Positions 5,706 to 12,744 of a stretch of DNA of 32,122 nucleotides are shown in pieces; position 1 is the first letter of the stretch; the number at the start of each line of letters is the position of its first letter. The notes beneath the pieces are model-generated. The model made no database searches. It had not been told where the DNA came from and saw only the letters and a program-made list of their open reading frames with translations. The position numbers and the translations under genes are program-made. The DNA comes from a virus, in IMG/VR virus record IMGVR_UViG_3300046010_009783, positions 1 to 32,122 of that record; one strand, written 5' to 3'.

Positions 5706-8078
5706 ATGGATTTATTCAATCCACCCCCAGATTACAATTACAATTTTATGATTAAAGATATTGATTTTAACAAATTTGATAACCCATATATTCAAGTTGT
5801 ATGGGAGGATTATCCTGAAAACTTTACACAAGAAAAGATAAAGAGTGTTAGACATTACTTCCAAAAGAAGTATAACTCAACTAATGTTAATGTAATAACC
5901 AAAACTAAATCTAGTGAGGTTACAACACAAACAATTGATGTATCATTCAATATCTTGGATAAGAACTATCAATATGTATTGGTAAAATCATTCTTGGAAA
6001 ACAAAAATCTAACAAATCTAACAGAATCCATTCTTAATTTGGATAAAGCTGTTGATAGTAGATTATTATTAAATGAAAGTGAGATATCACCCTTTAAAAG
6101 ATGGTATATCAAAAACATTGAGTTCTCCAATTTCTTATCGTATGGTGAAAATCAAAAGATTGATTTTGATAAGTGTAATGGTATCTCGGTGGTGGAATCA
6201 AATCCCCCTAACTTTGGTGGGAAAACGGTTTTAACAGTGGATTTATTGTTATTCTTATTCTTCAATGAAACAACCAAAACATCAAAAGCTGAAGAAGTTT
6301 TCAATAGATTTTCTAGTAAGGATAAAGTTCACGTCAAAGGTGAAATTATCATTGATGGTGATGAATATGTTATTGTTAGAAATATTGAAAGAAAGAAGAA
6401 AAAAGATGGGGATTGGAATGTAAAAACTGAATTAGATTTCTTTAAGAAGTTATCAGATGGAACATTACAGAACTTCACAGGAGAACAAAGGAGAGAAACT
6501 GAAAGTTTCATTAAAACTTCTATTGGTACGAAGGAAGATTTCTTAATGACAATTTTAACTACGGCAACAAACCTTGAAGAGTTAATTGACTCTAAACCCA
6601 CAGCAAGAGGGCAGGTATTGTCTAGATTTATGGGGTTGGACTTTATTAAAAAGAAGGAAGACACTGGTAAAGAAATCTATTCAGAGTTTTCCAAGTCAAT
6701 GTTATCAAATGTATATTCAAGTGAAAAGTTGAAATCAGACAATGATGGATACAAAGAAAGAATTGAATTACTACAAACGGAAAACATTACCCAACAAAAC
6801 AATTTGATTGATGTTCAAAATAGGATAATCAAAGGACAAGAATATAGAGATACATTACTAAAATCCAAACATACGGATATTGATATTGAAATCTCGAATA
6901 TTGTTCCTGAGCGTATTGAAAGTGAAATCATCGGGATTAAAACCCAAAAACAAAGTGTTGAAAAACAATTAAAAGAACTCAAAGTGGTTGAACCAACAGA
7001 GTTTTACTCGGAACAAGAACACGACTGGTTAAAAGATGAACACAAACATTATTACAAAAAGATTGTCCAATTAGAACAAAATATTAAATCGATTGAAAGT
7101 TTAAAATCTTCAGTTGATGGTGGAATTAAATGTGAACATTGTGGTATTGAATTGATGATGGCCTCAATAACCCAAAACAAAATTGCTGAACTTGAAGGAC
7201 TTATCATTCATAAAACCGAAAATGAGGTGTTAATGAATGATTTAATAATCAGAGAAGCTAAGTATGTTCAGTTAAAAAAAGAATTTGATGAGTATGAGAA
7301 AAACAAACTTATCAAAGAAAAATATGAACTTACAATTGAGGGTTATCTGATGAAAATCAAAGGATTGGAAGATAAGTTGGAAAAGTTTAACTTGTTACAG
7401 GATAAAATATCCACAAACAACAAGATTGAAACCCAACTTATCAAAGCCAACCTAAGATTAGATGAACTAGATAGAGAAAAATCATCAGTTCAAAGAATAT
7501 TGGATTCTAACAACTATCAAATTCAAAGTTTAAAAGATAAGATTGAACAAAATATCCAAATGATTGAGAAAATCAAAGTTGAAGCTGAAAAAGAAAGAAT
7601 CTATAAAGTTTATTTGGAAATCTTTGGAAAGAATGGTATATCTAAAACAATAATGAAAACAATGATTCCAATGTTGAACTCTGAGTTACAAAGATTATTG
7701 GAAGATAGTTGTCATTTTAGATTGGAAATCAACATAAATGACAAGAATGAGGTTGAATTTGTTATGATTGATAACAACACCCAAGTTGAGAAATTAATGT
7801 CCTCTGGGTCAGGTTATGAAAGAACCATAGCATCATTAGCATTGAGAGCTGTATTGACAAAAATATGTTCTTTACCAAAACCGAATATTGTTGTTATGGA
7901 TGAGGTATTTGGAAAGATATCAAACGAGAACTTGGAAATGGTTGGTGAATTTTTCACTAAAATTAAAAACTATTTTGAAAAGATATTCGTTATAACCCAC
8001 AATCCATTGGTTAGTAATTGGGCTGACAACATTATAAAGATTACCAAAGAAAACAATATTAGTAGTGTGAGTCAGTAA
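5706..8078 (+). CDS. sbcC: SbcC/Rad50-type ATPase (T4 gp46-like)
   Basis: A 790-residue SMC-like ATPase, partner of the SbcD nuclease. The ATP-binding core starts near residue 132 (RWYIKNIEFSNFLSYG). The Walker A region is SNPPNFGGKT (165-174), atypical because the first Gly of GxxGxGK[ST] is missing. Coiled coils flank a zinc-hook CEHC (C476, C479). The C-terminal half-site has the signature MSSGSGYER (698-706), Walker B VVMDEVF (D732, E733) and a THNP switch His. The first ~130 residues are an extra N-terminal region not found in T4 gp46. ATP-driven DNA tethering and control of nuclease activity are known for the family. A strong terminator follows. Confidence 0.9.
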   Translation: MDLFNPPPDYNYNFMIKDIDFNKFDNPYIQVVWEDYPENFTQEKIKSVRHYFQKKYNSTNVNVITKTKSSEVTTQTIDVSFNILDKNYQYVLVKSFLENKNLTNLTESILNLDKAVDSRLLLNESEISPFKRWYIKNIEFSNFLSYGENQKIDFDKCNGISVVESNPPNFGGKTVLTVDLLLFLFFNETTKTSKAEEVFNRFSSKDKVHVKGEIIIDGDEYVIVRNIERKKKKDGDWNVKTELDFFKKLSDGTLQNFTGEQRRETESFIKTSIGTKEDFLMTILTTATNLEELIDSKPTARGQVLSRFMGLDFIKKKEDTGKEIYSEFSKSMLSNVYSSEKLKSDNDGYKERIELLQTENITQQNNLIDVQNRIIKGQEYRDTLLKSKHTDIDIEISNIVPERIESEIIGIKTQKQSVEKQLKELKVVEPTEFYSEQEHDWLKDEHKHYYKKIVQLEQNIKSIESLKSSVDGGIKCEHCGIELMMASITQNKIAELEGLIIHKTENEVLMNDLIIREAKYVQLKKEFDEYEKNKLIKEKYELTIEGYLMKIKGLEDKLEKFNLLQDKISTNNKIETQLIKANLRLDELDREKSSVQRILDSNNYQIQSLKDKIEQNIQMIEKIKVEAEKERIYKVYLEIFGKNGISKTIMKTMIPMLNSELQRLLEDSCHFRLEININDKNEVEFVMIDNNTQVEKLMSSGSGYERTIASLALRAVLTKICSLPKPNIVVMDEVFGKISNENLEMVGEFFTKIKNYFEKIFVITHNPLVSNWADNIIKITKENNISSVSQ

Positions 8079-8082
8079 AAAT

Positions 8083-8112
8083 AAAATGGTGAGAAAAAAA
8101 CTCACCATTTTT
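8083..8112 (+). terminator. Intrinsic terminator after SbcC operon
   Basis: The 11-bp perfect stem AAAATGGTGAG (8083-8093) / CTCACCATTTT (8101-8111) has a 7-A loop and is followed by TTTCTTTT. It lies 4 bases after the SbcC stop and marks the end of the replication-recombination operon. Confidence 0.88.
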
Positions 8113-8134
8113 TCTTTTAACAGAAATATTATTC

Positions 8135-8142
8135 TATCTTTG
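8135..8142 (+). promoter_or_regulatory. Bacteroidota-type promoter for the sigma-factor operon
   Basis: TATCTTTG matches the TAnnTTTG -7 element read by Bacteroidota primary sigma factor. It lies directly after a terminator and 25 bases before the ATG at 8168. The -33 region is T-rich (TTTCTTTTAA) but lacks a clear TTG. Position and match suggest transcription by unmodified host polymerase, so early expression is likely. Confidence 0.65.
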
Positions 8143-8167
8143 TATCCAACAAAAACGGCATAACAAT

Positions 8168-8701
8168 ATGAAATACCTACTTTCAATTTTCATCGAACAC
8201 AACGAACAAGAATTATTTGTAAAATCTATTGGTAAGGAGATTAGTACTATCTCATCCAAAAATGGTGTAAAATACTTTTTCGGCCCTCAGACAGCATTAT
8301 TCACTTTCGAAACGAAACTTTCTTTTGAAGGTGTAAAAAACTTTTTTGACTCAATCCTAAGTGATTTGTCAATAACACATATCCTTGTCCCAATAAAAAC
8401 TGACAAAATGTCATATTGGTTCGAAAAAGAACACGAGAAACTATTGTTTGGTACGGATATTTGTGCAACGAATGAAGAATATTCAGAGGAAGAACAAGAA
8501 GAAATGAGAGAAGCAATTTTGGGTGACTTAACCAAAATCTTTGAGAAAGAAATTATCGAAGAAAATAGAGTCAAACAAAAAATTGTTCCTACCTTGGATG
8601 ACCTTTTGGATAAGATTAATATGAGTGGGTTGAACTCACTAAATGAAGAAGAAAAAGATTTGTTAAAACAATATTCAAAATCAAGGATTGGATTTGGCTG
8701 A
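8168..8701 (+). CDS. Unknown protein co-encoded with the sigma factor
   Basis: A 177-residue protein of no family I recognise. The N-terminal ~95 residues form an alpha/beta pattern (MKYLLSIFIEH...KYFFGPQTALFTFET...ITHILVPIKTDKMSYWF). A very acidic helix (EEYSEEEQEEMREA) and a C-terminal segment LDDLLDKINMSGLNSLNEEEKDLL follow. The last segment resembles the short D-[LI]-L-D-K-I-x-x-x-G-x-x-S-L-x-x-E-E-K tail common at the ends of Bacteroidota proteins such as rhomboids, so the protein is probably complete near 8680. It overlaps the sigma-factor frame by 14 bases. Direct linkage to a sigma gene raises a regulatory role; that is inference. Confidence 0.65.
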   Translation: MKYLLSIFIEHNEQELFVKSIGKEISTISSKNGVKYFFGPQTALFTFETKLSFEGVKNFFDSILSDLSITHILVPIKTDKMSYWFEKEHEKLLFGTDICATNEEYSEEEQEEMREAILGDLTKIFEKEIIEENRVKQKIVPTLDDLLDKINMSGLNSLNEEEKDLLKQYSKSRIGFG

Positions 8702-9260
8702 CCTTATTGCTGAAGGTAATTTGGGTTTAATGAAGGCCATTAAGAACTTTGATTGGAACAAAGATTTGAGATTTATATCCTATGCCGTGTGGTGGGTAAA
8801 ACAATCAATCCTACAAAGTTTAAATGACAATGCAAGAACCATTCGTCTCCCTGTGAATGTGGTTCAAGACCTCCATAGAGCCAAGAAAGAAATTGACGCC
8901 AAAGGTGGGGAGTTAGATAGTAGATTTACCAGTCTTCCATCTATGGTTGATTTGGATATGGAAATCAATGAAGAAGGAGATAATCTATTCGATGTATTGA
9001 AAAATGATGACGCTGATATGCCTGATGAAGCATTTCATACCAAGGACATTTTAAGAACAAAACTATTAGGGTTATTGACTTGTTTGGATGAAAGGGAACG
9101 AGCAATCGTTGAGGACTATTTTGGCCTATCTGGTTCACCAAGAACATTGGAAGACATCGGTGGTGATTTTAATCTAACGAAAGAGAGAGTGAGACAGATA
9201 AAGGAAAAGTCATTGAGAAAGTTGAGAAACCTATCAGGTGACCTATTTGAATGGATGTAA
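8688..9260 (+). CDS. RNA polymerase sigma-70 family factor, N-terminally short
   Basis: From TTG 8688 it gives 190 residues with sigma regions in order: 2.2 (DLIAEGNLGLMKAIKNF), 2.3-2.4 (LRFISYAVWWVKQSILQSL), a region-3-like linker, FDVLKNDDAD, and region 4 (LDERERAIVEDYFGL ... TLEDIGGDFNLTKERVRQIKEKSLRKL) with a clear helix-turn-helix. It resembles Bacteroidota RpoD. Region 1.2 and most of 2.1 are absent. No ATG start exists. Sigma-like residues QNQG continue upstream in frame to a stop at 8664. Deleting one T at 8674-8675 would join the preceding frame to give KQYQNQGL, which is exactly host-like. The gene may therefore be frameshifted, restarted or truncated. It should direct phage transcription if functional. 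Confidence 0.78.
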   Translation: MDLADLIAEGNLGLMKAIKNFDWNKDLRFISYAVWWVKQSILQSLNDNARTIRLPVNVVQDLHRAKKEIDAKGGELDSRFTSLPSMVDLDMEINEEGDNLFDVLKNDDADMPDEAFHTKDILRTKLLGLLTCLDERERAIVEDYFGLSGSPRTLEDIGGDFNLTKERVRQIKEKSLRKLRNLSGDLFEWM

Positions 9261-9275
9261 TTAATAAACAATTAA

Positions 9276-9283
9276 TATTTATA
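9276..9283 (+). promoter_or_regulatory. TATTTATA element before the 9296 gene
   Basis: TATTTATA lies 12 bases before ATG 9296, just after the sigma-factor stop. It is one of six copies or near-copies at similar distance from start codons in the window. Late-promoter function is inferred. Confidence 0.4.
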
Positions 9284-9295
9284 AAAAAAGAAAGT

Positions 9296-9589
9296 ATGAA
9301 AACAATAACTGAATTTTTGGGGAAACACGGATTGATTATAGCATTAGTTCTAGTTTTAATTTCTACTTGTACAGGAAGTATGAGTAAAAAACTAAGTGAG
9401 AAGAAAATGTTGAATCAAATCGATAGTTTAAGAACTGAAGTAGTAATTTTGAAACAAGAACTACTAAAAGAAATTAAAATTGAAGGATTGAAAGCTGAGA
9501 AAAGAATGATTCAATCAACAGACAGAAAAATCCTTGATGTTAATAGACAAGCTGAAATAGACAAAGAACTTCAGCAACTTGAAAAATGA
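9296..9589 (+). CDS. Single-pass membrane protein with coiled coil
   Basis: A 97-residue protein from ATG 9296, which has an A-rich leader; an upstream ATG at 9251 overlaps the sigma stop and gives a poor N-terminus. MKTITEFLGKHG is followed by one membrane helix (LIIALVLVLISTC, ~13-26), then a long charged coiled coil to the end. No convincing lipobox is present: the residue before Cys is Thr. This N-in/C-out or spanin-like shape near an amidase-like gene would fit a lysis accessory, but other membrane roles are equally possible. It overlaps the next gene by ATGA. Confidence 0.6.
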   Translation: MKTITEFLGKHGLIIALVLVLISTCTGSMSKKLSEKKMLNQIDSLRTEVVILKQELLKEIKIEGLKAEKRMIQSTDRKILDVNRQAEIDKELQQLEK

Positions 9590-10044
9590 AAATAATAATC
9601 ACGGAACAACAATTAGAAGAAATAAATAGATTTCAGATGAGAGATGACCCCAAATATAGGGGTTGTCTTATGTCTGACCTAACCAGAATGGAGTTGATTG
9701 ATAACTTCCTAAAAAAAGTTGAAGACAATCCTGAATATAATACTGAAGACCCTGATTATGATATGTTATTAGATGATTGGGATGGGTATGATGACCAGGT
9801 ATATATTCAAAATAAAGATACCTCAATTGTATTTTGGGAAGGTTGGGTTGATAGTTGTTGGAACGCAGCATTTAAAAAAGAACAATATAAAGGATTAGAA
9901 AAATCTGAAGTTATTGACAAAATAATAGAGGAGAGATTCCCAAGGATTGCCGAAGAATTTGGTATGGAAATAATTGACTATGGGTATATTGATAACGATG
10001 GTTATATTATGTATATTGAAATGAAAAAACAAAATAATGAATAA
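9586..10044 (+). CDS. Acidic protein with MKIIITEQQLEEINRF N-terminal tag
   Basis: A 152-residue, very acidic protein (runs such as EDPDYDMLLDDWDGYDD). The first 16 residues form a short strand-helix tag similar to the start of the 24952 protein (MKKIIIAESQAKNLI). The body has aromatic-rich segments (TSIVFWEGWVDSCWNAAF) and a predicted helix and strand C-terminus. It overlaps its neighbours by 4 and 8 bases. No family is recognised. The tag is discussed as a possible capsid- or core-targeting signal; that is inference. Confidence 0.6.
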   Translation: MKIIITEQQLEEINRFQMRDDPKYRGCLMSDLTRMELIDNFLKKVEDNPEYNTEDPDYDMLLDDWDGYDDQVYIQNKDTSIVFWEGWVDSCWNAAFKKEQYKGLEKSEVIDKIIEERFPRIAEEFGMEIIDYGYIDNDGYIMYIEMKKQNNE

Positions 10045-10834
10045 TTTATTTACTTGGATTAAAAAAAACCCCATCCGTTCAATGTTCTTAGTCCCCATCT
10101 TCTTGGTGGCTGGTATATCTATATCCCATGTGGTTGCATGGTATGACATTACGAATCCATTTAGTTGGGCAATCTACCTTTCAATAGCTATTGAGATTGG
10201 TGCCATAACAGCACTGATTGCCGCTACACAAAGAATTAAGGGTGGAGTATGGTTTATGTTCGGTTTGGTAACATTCGTTCAAATGGTGGGAAATATATTC
10301 TATTCATATAAAGAGATTGACCCGACAGGAGAACTATTCACATCTTGGGTTGAACTCACATCTCCAATATTTGAATTATTTGGAACAGAACCAACTGATA
10401 TAATTGCACATAAAAGATGGTTGGCAATATTAGGTGGGGGACTTCTTCCTGTGATATCTCTAACCTCATTACACTTCTTTGTGAAGTATGAAGAAACTGA
10501 AAAACCAGTTGTTAAAAATGATGTAATAGACAAGGATTTGGAAATAGCTTCTTTGTTTGACTTAGAAACAACTTTGGAACAAGAAGAAAAACCTAAAGTA
10601 AAAAGGGGTAGAAAAAAGAAAGAAATCGTGGAACAATGGGAAAATAGTGGAATATTAGATGAACTAAAACCTATGGGTGAGACATCACTAATTCCAATAG
10701 TTTTAGAACCAAATCAAGAACAACAAATTGATGAAATTGAAACTAATGAAATAAAAGAAGAAATACCGGTAATACCAACTCGTCCAACAAAACTGACATA
10801 CACTAAGCCAAATGTATCCATAGATAGATTATGA
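10037..10834 (+). CDS. Four-helix membrane protein with long cytoplasmic tail
   Basis: A 265-residue protein. Hydrophobic segments lie near residues 14-36, 43-65, 70-90 and 128-150, with Gly-rich turns (LGGGLLP). The C-terminal ~115 residues are soluble and charged, with a basic patch KVKRGRKKK that resembles an AT-hook-like or membrane-proximal basic motif, then an acidic, Pro-containing end. No transporter family is recognised. It overlaps the acidic gene by 8 bases and the amidase-like gene by 4, so the three are co-expressed. Being next to an amidase-like enzyme makes a lysis or membrane-remodelling role possible but unproven. Confidence 0.62.
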   Translation: MNNLFTWIKKNPIRSMFLVPIFLVAGISISHVVAWYDITNPFSWAIYLSIAIEIGAITALIAATQRIKGGVWFMFGLVTFVQMVGNIFYSYKEIDPTGELFTSWVELTSPIFELFGTEPTDIIAHKRWLAILGGGLLPVISLTSLHFFVKYEETEKPVVKNDVIDKDLEIASLFDLETTLEQEEKPKVKRGRKKKEIVEQWENSGILDELKPMGETSLIPIVLEPNQEQQIDEIETNEIKEEIPVIPTRPTKLTYTKPNVSIDRL

Positions 10835-11427
10835 TGGATTTAATCAAATATGGAGATTTTAAACCTTCAGGTAAACAAAAGAAAAAGAACCAAATAATTC
10901 TTACACACACAAGTAGAAATGTGGAGAATTATTTGGCTTCTTTACGTTATAGACATAATGGGAAATATAAAAAAATACCAAACTACATTGTTACAAAAGA
11001 AGGTAAAATTCTCAAACTTTTGGAAAACAATGAACATACTGAATATTTCTCCGAAAAAAATATTAATAGAAATAGTATTATAATTTGTTTAGAAAATTTG
11101 GGTTGGTTAGAGAAACAACCATTAGAAAACCAGTATGTTAATTGGGTAGGTGATATTTATAAAGGTAAGACGTTCGAGAGAAAATGGAGAGATTATTTTT
11201 TTTGGGAACCGTATCCTGAAATACAAATTCAATCATTAACAATTCTTTGTAAATCAATAATGAAAGAATTGAGAATATCAAAAGATATAATCGAACATAA
11301 TACAAAAATAAATGGTATCGAAAAATTCGATGGGATTGTAACTAGAAGTAATTTTGACACATACTTCACTGATTTAAGTCCTGCATTTAATTTCGAAGAT
11401 TTTAGAAAAAAAATAGAAAATGAATAA
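10831..11427 (+). CDS. N-acetylmuramoyl-L-alanine amidase-like protein (Amidase_2 fold)
   Basis: A 198-residue protein whose motif order fits the Amidase_2/PGRP fold: ILTHTS with H26 (first zinc ligand position), IPNYIVTKEGKILKL (the S-Y-H-Y-L-I-x-x-D-G-x-I-Y equivalent), NRNSIIICLEN (the N-x-x-S-I-G-I-E-I-x-N strand), YPEIQIQSLTILCKSI (the Q-x-x-x-L-x-x-L helix), EHN with H156, and DLSPAFNFEDF with D181 in the place of the last ligand before P-x-F. Some canonical residues differ, so activity may be altered. It could be the endolysin or a virion peptidoglycan hydrolase cleaving the lactyl-peptide bond. No signal peptide. The overlapping membrane-protein gene supports a lysis context. Confidence 0.65.
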   Translation: MMDLIKYGDFKPSGKQKKKNQIILTHTSRNVENYLASLRYRHNGKYKKIPNYIVTKEGKILKLLENNEHTEYFSEKNINRNSIIICLENLGWLEKQPLENQYVNWVGDIYKGKTFERKWRDYFFWEPYPEIQIQSLTILCKSIMKELRISKDIIEHNTKINGIEKFDGIVTRSNFDTYFTDLSPAFNFEDFRKKIENE

Positions 11428-12046
11428 TTCACACGATGAGATAAAAAGATTGTTGAAAGCATCGAGAACAATGTTATCAACGAAAGATTCTATCAATGAA
11501 TCTTTTAATATTAGAAAAAAATACAACTTGTTATCTGAACAAGAAATTGAGTTCGAAGGTGATAATGTTACAAAAAAAATTAGTGTTGGTGATTCAATCG
11601 AAGATAATATAAAAAAAGACGAAGAAAAAAAACGTAAAGACGAAAAAACACAAGGTTTTAGAATATCTGGTGGGATATTGTATTTACATGGAGAAAGTGA
11701 AAAGGAATTAATTTTGACTTCTGATGAGAAAAAAGCTTTTCAAGAAACTATGGAAGAGTTTGTTAATGAAGTATCAAATTACACAGATTTCGGCCCTTTA
11801 AATGTATATAAAAACGATGTTACTTGGGAAGGTTTAATTAATGACTTTGGATTAAACTTTAGATATTCTACTGCAGAAAAAGAAGGTGTCTATATTGAAG
11901 GTGATATGATTAAAGTTGACAAAAGTTTCATAGAATTTGCTCAAAAACTTAATAGTTACTATGAAAAATTCAAATCAAAATGGGTATCAATAATAGGAAC
12001 TAGAAAAGAAACCAAAATAAACCAAGATTTTGATTTTGAAGATTAA
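11420..12046 (+). CDS. Probable virion-associated protein, unknown family
   Basis: A 208-residue protein. The N-terminal ~45 residues are helical with DEIKRLLKASRTML and YNLLSEQE. A Lys/Glu/Asp-rich linker (DNIKKDEEKKRKDEK) follows, then a globular domain (GFRISGGILYLHG ... LTSDEKKAFQETMEEFVNEV ... YYEKFKSKWVSII). The E-I-K-R-L-L segment recurs in form at the C-terminus of the 12745 protein (DRIKQLLGY). I believe similar proteins occur in other large aquatic phages but know no function. It overlaps the amidase-like gene by 8 bases. Confidence 0.6.
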   Translation: MNNSHDEIKRLLKASRTMLSTKDSINESFNIRKKYNLLSEQEIEFEGDNVTKKISVGDSIEDNIKKDEEKKRKDEKTQGFRISGGILYLHGESEKELILTSDEKKAFQETMEEFVNEVSNYTDFGPLNVYKNDVTWEGLINDFGLNFRYSTAEKEGVYIEGDMIKVDKSFIEFAQKLNSYYEKFKSKWVSIIGTRKETKINQDFDFED

Positions 12047-12047
12047 T

Positions 12048-12722
12048 ATGAGCATAATAAAAAAAACAATCAAAAAATCTAATATTACTGATTTAATTGG
12101 TAATACAAAAATGAATTTACCAATAGGTAAACTTTACTCAATGAAAAAAAGTGAAGCTAAAGAATCTAAAAAATCAGGTGTGACTACTACTAAAAAAGAT
12201 ATGACTGAAAAATGGAGTCAAAAATACAAAGATAGTATTGATTGTTCCAACCCCAAAGGTTTTAGTCAAAAAGCCCATTGTGATGGAAAGAAGAAAAAGG
12301 AAACTAAAGAAGCAAATGGTGCTGGAAGTGCTGGTGGATTTGTTGCACCATTAGCTTTCAATCAAAATAGTAAGTTTGTTAAAGATAGTTTTAAAGAAAC
12401 ACCAAAGAAAGTAGAAACAAAAGAAGCGACAGGTTCAGGTTCTTCAGGGTCTTACGAAACACCTGCAGCTTGGGCTATATCAACAAAAAAGAAGGATTGG
12501 AGAGGTAAAAGTAAGACACTATTCCCTGGTGGTCAATTTGTTCAGGTTAAGAAAAAATGTAAAACCTTTCCATATTGTAACCAAGGAGATATCAATGCTT
12601 TAAAACTTACAAATGAAAGTGATGTTTCTAAAACAATATCTAAATTGAGTAAAAAGTATAATGTAAGTGAAAATTATATTCAAAAACTAATTATCAAAGA
12701 ATATCGTAAAGGAAAACTATAA
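12048..12722 (+). CDS. Basic repeat-containing protein, possible virion/core protein
   Basis: A 224-residue Lys/Ser/Thr-rich basic protein from ATG 12048; an in-frame TTG at 12030 is rejected. It contains a Cys pair segment DCSNPKGFSQKAHC, two copies of a 17-residue Gly/Ser motif (88-104 and 126-142), the segment KKDWRGKSKTLFPGGQFVQVKKKCKTFPYC, and a C-terminal helix-turn-helix-like end (KLSKKYNVSENYIQKLI). Lack of hydrophobic core and high charge suggest a packaged, DNA- or scaffold-associated protein. No family name is known to me. It starts 1 base after the previous stop and is followed by a TATTTATA element. Confidence 0.6.
   Translation: MSIIKKTIKKSNITDLIGNTKMNLPIGKLYSMKKSEAKESKKSGVTTTKKDMTEKWSQKYKDSIDCSNPKGFSQKAHCDGKKKKETKEANGAGSAGGFVAPLAFNQNSKFVKDSFKETPKKVETKEATGSGSSGSYETPAAWAISTKKKDWRGKSKTLFPGGQFVQVKKKCKTFPYCNQGDINALKLTNESDVSKTISKLSKKYNVSENYIQKLIIKEYRKGKL
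12309..12473 (+). repeat. Two copies of a 17-codon E-A-[NT]-G-x-G-S motif
   Basis: Codons 88-104 (12309-12359) encode EANGAGSAGGFVAPLAF and codons 126-142 (12423-12473) encode EATGSGSSGSYETPAAW. Identity or conservative change holds at most positions, including E-A, G, G-S, G, the aromatic and P-x-A-aromatic. The protein similarity exceeds the DNA similarity, so this is an old duplication kept by selection. Confidence 0.7.
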
Positions 12723-12730
12723 TATTTATA
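12723..12730 (+). promoter_or_regulatory. TATTTATA element before the 12745 gene
   Basis: TATTTATA lies 14 bases before ATG 12745 in the short gap after the 12722 stop. It matches the other copies of this window in sequence and spacing. Candidate late-promoter -10 element. Confidence 0.42.
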
Positions 12731-12744
12731 TTAAAAAACTAAAA

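Noticed and set aside
9320-9376. Lipoprotein signal in the 9296 protein (LISTC)
   Set aside because: The residue before Cys is Thr rather than Gly, Ala or Ser, and a long hydrophobic helix with downstream coiled coil fits a simple membrane anchor better.
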